Shown piece by piece: positions 16,945 through 24,278 of a DNA stretch of 64,000 nucleotides. The stretch's first letter is position 1. Each line of letters begins with the position of its first letter. Under the pieces are notes generated by a model. That model was not told the DNA's origin. It did no database searches and saw only the letters and a list, made by a program, of their open reading frames with translations. This stretch comes from Pseudomonadota bacterium (GTDB taxonomy: Bacteria > Pseudomonadota > Gammaproteobacteria > Steroidobacterales > Steroidobacteraceae). The stretch lies in the NCBI GenBank assembly GCA_026398735.1, contig JAPLSH010000015.1, forward strand, positions 62,001-126,000, read 5' to 3'. The position numbers and the translations under genes are program-made.

Positions 16945-17919
16945 TCAGACCACCGGATCTGGCAGCGGCAGGCCTGCAAAGAAGGCATCGAGGTTGGTGC
17001 CGACGCGCAGGCCCATCGCCGTGCGTGTTTCAAGTGTGCTGGTTCCCTGATGCGGCAACAGCACGACATTGTCCAATGCCAGCAGTCCAGGATGCACAAC
17101 CGGTTCGCGCTCATACACATCGAGCCCTGCGCCGCCGATAGCAGAGCGTGCCAGCACATCGGCCAGCGCCGCTTCATCGATCACCGTGCCACGAGCGGTG
17201 TTGATGAGCAGGGCCGAAGGCTTGAGCAGCGCCAAGCGTCGTGCGTCGAGTAGATGGTGTGTGTCGACGCCACCGGGTAAGTGCAAAGAGATGACATCGC
17301 TGTGCTGCAGCAAGTCATCTAACGAGGCGTAATGCTGTGCTTGCAGCGCCGATTCAATGCCTGCGTCGGCGCGCCGCCGGCCGAAATAAGCGATGCGCAT
17401 GCCAAAGCCATGCAGTGCGCGGTGTGCTGTGGCCTGCGCGATGCGCCCAAAGCCCACCAGTCCGAGCAGCTTGCCGCGTAAGTCTTGCCCCAGCAGATGC
17501 GTGGGCCGCCAGCCAGTCCAGCGACCGTCGCGCAGTTCGCGTTCCCCCTCGCCGGCACGGCGCGCGGTCATCAACATCAACAGCAGTGCCAGATCTGCCG
17601 TGGCATCGGTCACCACATCGGGAGTGTTGCTGACGGCAATGCCGACGCTACGTGCGGCCTGCACGTCAATGTGATTAAAGCCCACCCCAAAGTTGGCGAT
17701 GAGCTTTGAGCGCAGACCGGTTTCGTTGAGCAGCGCCGCAGTCACCGAGTCGGTCACGGTGGTGCAGATCGCATCGTGCGTGCGCAACGCTTGCAGCAGT
17801 GCTGCCGCGTTCATGGGCCGATCGTCCTGGTTAATCGTCAGTTCAAAACGCTGCGCTAATTGCGTTTGCGCCGCATCGGTCCAGCGCCGGGTCAGCAGTA
17901 CCTTGGGCCGTGTGCTCAT
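16945..17919 (-). CDS. D-isomer 2-hydroxyacid dehydrogenase (glyoxylate/hydroxypyruvate reductase)
   Basis: The 324-residue NAD(P)H-dependent enzyme of the D-2-hydroxyacid dehydrogenase family probably reduces glyoxylate or hydroxypyruvate to glycolate or D-glycerate. The nucleotide-binding motif is LVGFGRIAQ (the last Gly of GxGxxG replaced by Ala), the catalytic Arg is in INTARG, the Glu in YEREPVVHPG and the His in LLPHQGT. The start MSTRPKVLLTRRW at 17919 overlaps the fghA stop (ATGA). Substrate is inferred from the neighbouring glycerate kinase. Confidence 0.88.
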   Translation of the reverse strand: MSTRPKVLLTRRWTDAAQTQLAQRFELTINQDDRPMNAAALLQALRTHDAICTTVTDSVTAALLNETGLRSKLIANFGVGFNHIDVQAARSVGIAVSNTPDVVTDATADLALLLMLMTARRAGEGERELRDGRWTGWRPTHLLGQDLRGKLLGLVGFGRIAQATAHRALHGFGMRIAYFGRRRADAGIESALQAQHYASLDDLLQHSDVISLHLPGGVDTHHLLDARRLALLKPSALLINTARGTVIDEAALADVLARSAIGGAGLDVYEREPVVHPGLLALDNVVLLPHQGTSTLETRTAMGLRVGTNLDAFFAGLPLPDPVV

Positions 17920-18755
17920 GCACGCAGCCGGTCGGCATGCCACTGCAGATGGTCGGCGATAAAGCTGCTGATGAAGAAGTAGGAGTGGTCATAGCCTTCA
18001 TGGCGGCGCAGCGTCAGCGGCTGGCCTGCAGCAGCGCAGGCCTCTTCCAGCAGTTCGGGTTTAAGTTGCCCTTCCAAAAAGCTGTCAGCCAAACCTTGAT
18101 CAACCAAGATGTTGTCGTAGTGACCGGCGGCAGTGTGCTGTTCGATGAGCCAGCTGGCGTCATGCGCCTGCCAGGTGCTGCGATCTTCGCCAAGGTAATG
18201 TCCCAAGGCCTTCTCACCCCAGGGGCAGCGCAGCGGCGAGCAGATGGGAGAGAACGCCGAGACCGACTTGAACAGCGTCGGATGGCGCAGCGCCAGCGTC
18301 AGTGCGCCATGACCGCCCATGGAGTGCCCGCTGATCCCCACGCGTGTCAGATCCACGGCAAAGCTGCGTGCCACCACGTTTAGCAGTTCGTTTGTGACAT
18401 AACGCTCCATCTGAAAGTGCGGCGCCCACGGCGCCTGCGTTGCGTCCACATAGAAAGAGGCGCCTTGGCCCAAGTCATAAGCTGCGTCATTGGCCACTTC
18501 TTCGCCGCGCGGACTGGTGTCCGGTGCCAGTACAGCCAGCCCTAAGCGTGCTGCAGCGGCATAAGCACCAGCCTTGGTGGTGAAGTTGTCTTCGGTACAG
18601 GTCAGTCCTGACAACCACACCAACAACGGGAACGGACCGTTACCCGGGGGCAGGAACAGCGAATAGCGCATGGCAGTGCCAGTGCTGGCGCTGTCGTGCC
18701 GGCAGTAGTGAAGAGTGCCGCCTTGGGTGCGGTGTTGTTGCAGGATGTCGCTCAT
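17916..18755 (-). CDS. fghA: S-formylglutathione hydrolase
   Basis: Esterase-D-type serine hydrolase that releases formate and glutathione in glutathione-dependent formaldehyde detoxification. The 279-residue protein shows SGLTCTEDNFTTKAG, DTSPRGEEV, the nucleophile motif GISGHSMGGHGAL, and GYDHSYFFISSFI carrying the catalytic His. The glutathione-dependent formaldehyde dehydrogenase (adhC/frmA), usually adjacent, is not in the window. It is the promoter-proximal gene of the operon with the hydroxyacid dehydrogenase and glycerate kinase. Confidence 0.95.
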   Translation of the reverse strand: MSDILQQHRTQGGTLHYCRHDSASTGTAMRYSLFLPPGNGPFPLLVWLSGLTCTEDNFTTKAGAYAAAARLGLAVLAPDTSPRGEEVANDAAYDLGQGASFYVDATQAPWAPHFQMERYVTNELLNVVARSFAVDLTRVGISGHSMGGHGALTLALRHPTLFKSVSAFSPICSPLRCPWGEKALGHYLGEDRSTWQAHDASWLIEQHTAAGHYDNILVDQGLADSFLEGQLKPELLEEACAAAGQPLTLRRHEGYDHSYFFISSFIADHLQWHADRLRA

Positions 18756-18851
18756 GGTTCAGGTACGCAGTTGGTGTGAAGGGCTGGGATGCTATGACGC
18801 GCAGCCTAGCCCCACAAGCCACTTCCTCGGGTCTCGCGTATAGTTGTCGTT

Positions 18852-20273
18852 GTGAACGCACCGGTTAACTACAGCCTGCGGCGAGCTTCACTTGGCCTGG
18901 TGGCAAGTGCGTTGCTGGCTGTGGGCTTGGCTGGGTGCAGTGTGCCCGGTCAACGCGAGGCGTCAGATACCGCGGTAAACCAAGCAGCCCGTGAGGTCGG
19001 GGGTGTGCGTGCCAAGTGGCGTCGCAGTAGTGCGGACGATGTTCGCCTCAAGTCCGAAATCGCGCCCCTGCTGGCTGATGGCCTCAGCGTCGCCGACAGC
19101 GTGGCCGTTGCCTTGCTGGCCAATCCAGAATTGCAGCTGGCCTTCGAGCGCTTGGAAATCAGCCGCAGCGAATTGGTGGCAGCGTCCACGCTGCCCAATC
19201 CGGTGCTGATCCTGGGGACGCGTGAGCCAGGCGGTCGCTTGGCGCCGTTTTATCCGCAACAGACCGTATCCATCGGCCTGTTAGAGAACGTGCTGAGCCT
19301 GATTTCGATACCGGCCAAGCGTCGCGTCGCACAGTCAGACCTGAAGCGCGCGCAGCTGGATTTAGCCGATCGCATCGTTGCGCATGCTGCACAGGTCAGT
19401 CTGGCCTATCTGGAACATGTAGCAGCCCGTCACGTGCTGGAGTTGCGCGAACGTTCCACTGCGGCTGCCACCACCGCGGTCGACATCATCTCTGTCAATG
19501 TTGCAAACGGGCGTATCAATGCGCCGGGTGACCTAGTTGTCGAGCGCAATGCGCTGTTCAGCAATCAGTCGCAGTTGCGCCGTGCGCAGTTGCAAGTGGC
19601 CACCACGCGCGAGCGGTTGGGCCAGTTGATGGGCATTGCTGGTATAGCCGATGACTGGCAAGTCACCGAAGACCTGCAACCCTTGCCCGCCGATGACCCT
19701 GACTACGGGAGTCTGGAAGAGCGCGCTTTTGCGCAGCGCTTGGATATGCGGGCTGCCCGCGAGGCGATCGCCACACGGCTTGAGACACTGCGTACTCAGC
19801 GCCGCTTCAGGTGGTTGGGTGCCTTTGAGTTAGGTGTGTTTCGCGAAGGGCAGTCATCGCAGATCCGCTTCACAGGCCCCAACGCCGTGCTCGAGTTGCC
19901 GTTGTTTGATCAGCGACAGTCGCAGTTGCTGGCTTCCGATGCGCAACTGCGTTCGGCGCTGCGCCAAACCGAGCTGCTGGCCCAGCAGGCTCGCAACGAG
20001 CTGCGTACTCATGCGGCCGAGATGCAGACCACACGCACTTTGTATATGAACTACCGCGACCAACTGTTGCCGCGTCAGCAGTGGCTGCTGAGCCAGATGC
20101 GCAGTGCCGATCCGTCCGACCTGGGGCGCTTGCGCCTGCGGCTGTCCAACATCGCTGCCGAAGAAGAGGCCACCGGCTATCTGCGCGATTACTGGCGCGC
20201 ACGCGCTGCCTTGGCGCGCGCGGCTGGCGACTGGAGCGGCTTGTTGGGTTGGTCGGCGCCCAAGTCGCCCTGA
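18852..20273 (+). CDS. TolC-family outer membrane efflux lipoprotein
   Basis: The 473-residue protein has a lipoprotein signal (RRASLGLVASALLAVGLAGC, lipobox VGLAGC with Cys29) and two TolC/OEP coiled-coil repeats (LAVADSV-like start, helical segments around residues 140-230 and 330-440). It begins at GTG 18852. It would form an outer-membrane efflux duct, but no membrane fusion protein or inner-membrane transporter is adjacent, so its partner must be encoded elsewhere. Its 3' end carries one of the NtrC-like sites of the next gene. Confidence 0.85.
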   Translation: MNAPVNYSLRRASLGLVASALLAVGLAGCSVPGQREASDTAVNQAAREVGGVRAKWRRSSADDVRLKSEIAPLLADGLSVADSVAVALLANPELQLAFERLEISRSELVAASTLPNPVLILGTREPGGRLAPFYPQQTVSIGLLENVLSLISIPAKRRVAQSDLKRAQLDLADRIVAHAAQVSLAYLEHVAARHVLELRERSTAAATTAVDIISVNVANGRINAPGDLVVERNALFSNQSQLRRAQLQVATTRERLGQLMGIAGIADDWQVTEDLQPLPADDPDYGSLEERAFAQRLDMRAAREAIATRLETLRTQRRFRWLGAFELGVFREGQSSQIRFTGPNAVLELPLFDQRQSQLLASDAQLRSALRQTELLAQQARNELRTHAAEMQTTRTLYMNYRDQLLPRQQWLLSQMRSADPSDLGRLRLRLSNIAAEEEATGYLRDYWRARAALARAAGDWSGLLGWSAPKSP

Positions 20274-20324
20274 CTTGGTGCTTTGCTTACTGGCGAGTCC
20301 TGCCAGCGGGCGCCTTTTTGGTGC
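20267..20324 (+). promoter_or_regulatory. two NtrC-like binding sites upstream of torF
   Basis: GCGCC-TTTTT-GGTGC (20310-20324) matches the NtrC dyad GCACC-N5-GGTGC at 9 of 10 positions. A weaker copy, GCCCT-N5-GGTGC, lies at 20267-20281, centred 43 bases upstream and overlapping the stop of the TolC-like gene. Paired enhancer sites about 85 and 125 bases before the predicted start of transcription are typical of nitrogen-regulated sigma-54 promoters. Confidence 0.6.
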
Positions 20325-20373
20325 AATACTATTTCGGGTTTATTGCGGATGTTACCCACCGGCCCTTCAGCAG

Positions 20374-20390
20374 TTGGTACGGCAGTTGCA
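20374..20390 (+). promoter_or_regulatory. sigma-54 (RpoN) promoter of torF
   Basis: TTGGTACGGCAGTTGCA (20374-20390) matches the -24/-12 consensus TTGGCACG-N4-TTGC with a single mismatch and has the invariant GG (20376-20377) and GC (20388-20389) at exactly ten bases spacing. Transcription would start near 20401, giving a leader of about 38 bases before the torF ATG. Confidence 0.72.
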
Positions 20391-20438
20391 ACGTACACCG
20401 CGGGGTCTTACCAACCATCCCCTTTGAGGAGTTTCTAA

Positions 20439-21164
20439 ATGATTAAGTCACGTGTTCTTCTGGCCAGTGCCCTGTTTGTTGCTGCAGCCGGCAGCGCCCA
20501 TGCCGGACTCACGGTGACCCCTGCGGTGACGTCGGATTACGACTTCCGCGGCGTCACGCAGACCGAGAATAAGGCTGCCTTTCAGCTCGGTACCACCTAC
20601 GGCTTTGAGAGTGGCGCTTATGCCGGTCTCTGGGCCAGCAACGTCAAGTTCGGCAATCCGCCGGGCACCAATCTGGAACTGGATCTGGCCGGTGGTTACA
20701 CCTTCGGCGATGCCAAGGAAGGTGTGGCCTGGGACATCGGCGGCGTGTATTACACCTACTTTGGTGGCACTAGCCCCAGCGACCTGAACTATCTGGAAGT
20801 CTATGCCGGCGCCACCAAGGGCTGGTTTAACGGCAAGGTGTTCTACAGCCCCGACTTCGGTGGCAAGGCCACCACCGGCAACACACCGGCCTGGTATCTC
20901 TCGACCACCGGTACGTTCCCGTTGCCTGCTGAGTTCTCGCTGGTGACCCATGCGGGTTACAGCTTTGGCGACTACTGGGACAAGTATGGCAAGAGCTACT
21001 TGGACTACTCGGTCGGCGTTGCCAAGACCTTCGGTAGCATCACGCTGAATGTCAGCTACGTAGATGGTTCGGATCTGCCGGGTGCCTCGCGCAACCAGCC
21101 GTTCTCGACTGCCAGCAAGGTGGTCGCGACGATTTCGACCACCCTGCCTTGGGCCAGCGAGTAA
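20439..21164 (+). CDS. TorF-family outer membrane porin-like protein
   Basis: A 241-residue exported beta-barrel protein of the TIGR02001/TorF family. Signal peptide MIKSRVLLASALFVAAAGSA with cleavage after AHA; the mature part starts with GLTVTPAVTSDYDFRGVTQT and has alternating aromatic beta-strands ending in an outer-membrane-like C-terminus. Members often sit beside glnK-amtB, linking them to nitrogen supply; here the promoter itself is of the sigma-54/NtrC type. GAGGAG lies nine bases before the ATG. Substrate unknown. Confidence 0.88.
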   Translation: MIKSRVLLASALFVAAAGSAHAGLTVTPAVTSDYDFRGVTQTENKAAFQLGTTYGFESGAYAGLWASNVKFGNPPGTNLELDLAGGYTFGDAKEGVAWDIGGVYYTYFGGTSPSDLNYLEVYAGATKGWFNGKVFYSPDFGGKATTGNTPAWYLSTTGTFPLPAEFSLVTHAGYSFGDYWDKYGKSYLDYSVGVAKTFGSITLNVSYVDGSDLPGASRNQPFSTASKVVATISTTLPWASE

Positions 21165-21179
21165 GCAAACCCCGCATAC

Positions 21180-21211
21180 GCGAGGCCAGGGTCATCAGAC
21201 CTTGGTCTCGC
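21180..21211. terminator. bidirectional 14-bp stem-loop between torF and the aminotransferase gene
   Basis: The arms 21180-21193 and 21198-21211 pair over 14 positions (two G-T wobbles) around an ATCA loop. The loop contains the stop codon of the minus-strand aminotransferase gene (21195-21197), and the right arm encodes its last codons. No T-run follows on either strand. Confidence 0.7.
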
Positions 21212-22547
21212 GGATGACCTTGCCGAGCTTCTCAACCAGCTCGTCAATGTGCGACTTCTCGACGATGAACGGCGGCGACAGGGCGGTGATATCACCGGCT
21301 GCACGCACCAAGATGCCTGCATCAAACGCACGCACAAACGTGTCAAAGCCGCGCGCACCGGGCTTGCCCGCAAACGGCTCATATTCCACAGCGCCCATCA
21401 GGCCATAGTTGCGCACGTCGGTGACGCCCGGCAGTCCCTTAAGACTGTGCAATGCGTCTTCAAAATACGGCGCCATCTCTTTGACGCGCTCAAACAGTCC
21501 ATCGCGCTTATAGATATCCATCACCGCCAGACCCGCTGCACAGGCAGTGGGGTGCGACGAATAGGTGTAGCCATGGAACATCTCGACGGCGGCTTCCGGG
21601 CCGACCATGAAGGCGTCATAGATTTCTTTACTGACCAGCACGGCGCCCATCGGCACCGAGCCGTTGGTCAGGCCCTTGGCCATGGTGATGATGTCCGGCG
21701 TGACGCCGAACTCCTGCGCACCAAACGCCGAACCGGTGCGACCAAAGCCAGTGATGACTTCGTCGAAGATCAACAAAATGCCGTGCTTGGTGCAGATCTC
21801 GCGCAGCTTCTGCAGATAGCCCTTGGGCGGCACCAGCACGCCGGTCGAACCGGCCACCGGCTCGACGATCAGTGCAGCAATGTTCGAGGCATCGTGCAGG
21901 CCGATCAGACGCTCCAGTTCGCTGGTCAGATTGGCACCGTGCTCGGGCTGACCACGGCTGAACGCATTGCGCGCCAGATCGTGCGTGTGGGACAGGTGGT
22001 CCACGCCGGCGGTCATCACGCCCGACCACACTTTGCGGTTGGGGGGCATACCGCCGAGGGTCATGCCACCAAAGTTCACGCCGTGATAGCCGCGCTCACG
22101 ACCGATCAAACGCGTGCGAGTGCCTTCGCCACGCAGGCGCTGATACTGCAGCGCGATCTTGAGCGCCGTTTCGACGGCCTCGGAGCCCGAGTTCACGAAG
22201 AACACATGGTCCATGCCGGCCGGGGCAATCTCGGTGATGCGGTTGGCCAGCTCGAAGGCCAGCGGGTGACCCATCTGGAACGGCGGCGCAAAGTCCATCT
22301 GTGCCAGCGACTGGCCCACGGCCTCTGCGATCTCGGTACGGCCGTGACCGGCATTGACGCACCACAGACCCGCCACGCCGTCGAGGATCTGACGACCTTC
22401 CGGAGTCCAGTAGTGCATGCCCTTGGCGCGCGACAGCAGACGCGGCTTGGCCTTGTAATTGCGGTTGGCCGAGAACGGCATCCAGTGGGCTTCGAGAGCC
22501 TCACGGGTCATCGGGCGCACGTTAAGGGTGTTGAGAATGTCGGTCAT
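21195..22547 (-). CDS. omega-amino acid:pyruvate (beta-alanine-type) aminotransferase
   Basis: A 450-residue class III PLP aminotransferase. LEAHWMPFSANRNYK and GVAGLWCVNAGHGR match beta-alanine:pyruvate aminotransferases; other motifs are NSGSEAVETALKIA, RERGYHGVNFGGM, LLIFDEVITGFGRTG and MAKGLTNG with the cofactor Lys291. The start at 22547 has GAGGAG upstream. It is divergent from puuC, so it may transaminate an omega-amine (beta-alanine, GABA or putrescine) in the polyamine pathway; the exact substrate cannot be told from sequence. Confidence 0.88.
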   Translation of the reverse strand: MTDILNTLNVRPMTREALEAHWMPFSANRNYKAKPRLLSRAKGMHYWTPEGRQILDGVAGLWCVNAGHGRTEIAEAVGQSLAQMDFAPPFQMGHPLAFELANRITEIAPAGMDHVFFVNSGSEAVETALKIALQYQRLRGEGTRTRLIGRERGYHGVNFGGMTLGGMPPNRKVWSGVMTAGVDHLSHTHDLARNAFSRGQPEHGANLTSELERLIGLHDASNIAALIVEPVAGSTGVLVPPKGYLQKLREICTKHGILLIFDEVITGFGRTGSAFGAQEFGVTPDIITMAKGLTNGSVPMGAVLVSKEIYDAFMVGPEAAVEMFHGYTYSSHPTACAAGLAVMDIYKRDGLFERVKEMAPYFEDALHSLKGLPGVTDVRNYGLMGAVEYEPFAGKPGARGFDTFVRAFDAGILVRAAGDITALSPPFIVEKSHIDELVEKLGKVIRETKV

Positions 22548-22576
22548 GGATTGCTCCTCGGCAAACAACGCCAAAA

Positions 22577-22590
22577 GCCCCGGCAGGGGC
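22577..22590 (-). promoter_or_regulatory. attenuator-like hairpin in the aminotransferase leader
   Basis: On the minus strand GCCCC-TGCC-GGGGC is followed at once by TTTT, about 30 bases before the ATG. An overlapping alternative pairing ACGCC/GGCGT would break this stem, the layout of an attenuator. A -10-like TATTAT lies further upstream (22612-22607 on the minus strand). Confidence 0.4.
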
Positions 22591-22726
22591 GTCTTCTAGG
22601 GGCGCGATAATAGGTAAGGCCCGCCTCTGGGGCGAGGGATGTCCACATAACAAAAACGGTGGTGCACGCCTATCATGAGGCGCGCGCCCTTTTCGGGCCC
22701 ACCGGCCCTGGCAGCTGGAGTAGGCG

Positions 22727-24226
22727 ATGGATGCGATTCTGACAACCGCTGACTGGCATACGCGTGCGGCTGCTTTGCAGCCCCGCAAGCAGGCTTTTAT
22801 CGATGGGCAGTGGGTTGATGCCCTGTCCGGCGCCACCTTCGACTGCCACAGCCCCCCCGATGGTCGCTTGCTGGCACAGGTGGCCGCCTGCGATAGCGCC
22901 GACATCGACCGGGCCGTGGCCGCCGCGCGCCGCAGCTTTGAGCGCGGCGACTGGGCTAACGCGACGCCGCGGCATCGCAAGCAGGTGCTGCTGCGCTTTG
23001 CCCAGCTGCTGCGCGAACACCGCGACGAGCTGGCGCTCACCGAGACGCTGGATGTCGGCAAGCCCATTTCAGACAGCTTGACGGTGGATGTGCTGTCGTC
23101 AGCCAACTGCCTGCAGTGGTATGCAGAGGCCATCGACAAGCGCTATGACGAGGTTGCCCCGACGGGTCCCGGGTCGCTGGCGCTGGTCACACGCGAGCCA
23201 CTGGGCGTGGTGGGCGCCATCGTGCCGTGGAACTTCCCGCTGATCATGGCGGCTTGGAAGATCGGCCCGGTGCTGGCGGCCGGTAATAGCCTGGTGCTCA
23301 AGCCCTCCGAGAAGTCGCCGCTGTCGGTGCTGCGCGTGGCAGAGCTGGCAGTAGAGGCCGGTCTGCCGCCGGGTGTGTTTAACGTGGTGCCGGGCTTTGG
23401 GCACACAGCCGGTGCGGCGCTGGCCCTGCACGATGACGTGGATGCCATCACCTTCACCGGCTCTACTGCGACCGGCCGGCAGGTGATGGCCGCCGCTGCC
23501 CAGTCCAACCTCAAGCGCGTGTCGCTGGAACTGGGCGGTAAATCGCCCAACATCGTCATGGCGGACTGCCGCGACTTGGATCGCGCGGCCCAGGCTGCAG
23601 CGCTGGGGATATTTTTTAATCAGGGCCAAATGTGCTCGGCTGCCTCGCGGTTGCTGGTGCATGTGGATCTGAAGGACGCGCTGCTCGAACGTATCGATGC
23701 GCTGGCTGCGCAGCTGCAGCCCGGAGATCCGCTGGATCCGGCGACGCGGTTGGGTGCCATAGTCGATGGCCCACAATTGCAGCGCGTGTTGGGCTATATC
23801 GACAGTGGTCGTGCCGAGGGCGCCCGGCTGCGCAGTGGCGGCCAGCAGTGCCGACTCGAGAGCGGTGGTCAGTACCTGCAACCGACGGTGTTTGATGACG
23901 TGCAAGCGGGCATGCGCATCGCCCGCGAAGAGATCTTCGGGCCGGTGCTGTCGTGCTTTACGTTTCGCACCGAAGCGCAGGCGCTGCAACTGGCCAATGA
24001 CAGCCGCTATGGACTGGCGGCAGCGGTCTGGACACAGGATGTGACCGCAGCGCATCGCATGGCGCGCGCATTGCGGGCCGGGATGGTCTACGTCAACTGT
24101 TACGATGCAGATGACATCACCGTGCCGTTCGGTGGTTATAAGCAGTCAGGAACCGGCCGCGACAAATCGCTGCATGCTCTGGACAAATACACCGAACTTA
24201 AGACGACCTGGATAGACCTCACTTGA
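22727..24226 (+). CDS. puuC: gamma-glutamyl-gamma-aminobutyraldehyde dehydrogenase
   Basis: NAD(P)-dependent aldehyde dehydrogenase of the PuuC type, oxidising gamma-glutamyl-gamma-aminobutyraldehyde in putrescine breakdown. Of 499 residues, the key ones are the general base Glu268 (SLELGGKSPN) and the nucleophile Cys303 (NQGQMCSAASR); AIVPWNFPLIMAAWKIGPVL and the C-terminal PFGGYKQSGTGRDKSLHALD fit PuuC closely. It lies divergent to the aminotransferase and 6 kb from puuB. Its last eight codons form part of an imperfect tandem repeat. Confidence 0.87.
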   Translation: MDAILTTADWHTRAAALQPRKQAFIDGQWVDALSGATFDCHSPPDGRLLAQVAACDSADIDRAVAAARRSFERGDWANATPRHRKQVLLRFAQLLREHRDELALTETLDVGKPISDSLTVDVLSSANCLQWYAEAIDKRYDEVAPTGPGSLALVTREPLGVVGAIVPWNFPLIMAAWKIGPVLAAGNSLVLKPSEKSPLSVLRVAELAVEAGLPPGVFNVVPGFGHTAGAALALHDDVDAITFTGSTATGRQVMAAAAQSNLKRVSLELGGKSPNIVMADCRDLDRAAQAAALGIFFNQGQMCSAASRLLVHVDLKDALLERIDALAAQLQPGDPLDPATRLGAIVDGPQLQRVLGYIDSGRAEGARLRSGGQQCRLESGGQYLQPTVFDDVQAGMRIAREEIFGPVLSCFTFRTEAQALQLANDSRYGLAAAVWTQDVTAAHRMARALRAGMVYVNCYDADDITVPFGGYKQSGTGRDKSLHALDKYTELKTTWIDLT

Positions 24227-24278
24227 TTACTGAACGCATGACGACCTGGATTGAGCGCGCTTGACTACCGAGACGCTG
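24203..24278 (+). repeat. imperfect 38-bp tandem duplication spanning puuC end and rlmKL start
   Basis: 24203-24240 and 24241-24278 are identical at 27 of 38 positions without gaps, with the first 11 bases (ACGACCTGGAT) exact. The first copy encodes the PuuC tail TTWIDLT and its stop. The second encodes a short in-frame echo, MTTWIERA and a stop, and contains the TTG start of rlmKL. Confidence 0.65.

Noticed and set aside
21249-22610. 453-codon plus-strand open frame opposite the aminotransferase
   Set aside because: Antisense to a complete class III aminotransferase with all PLP motifs; no recognisable protein features.
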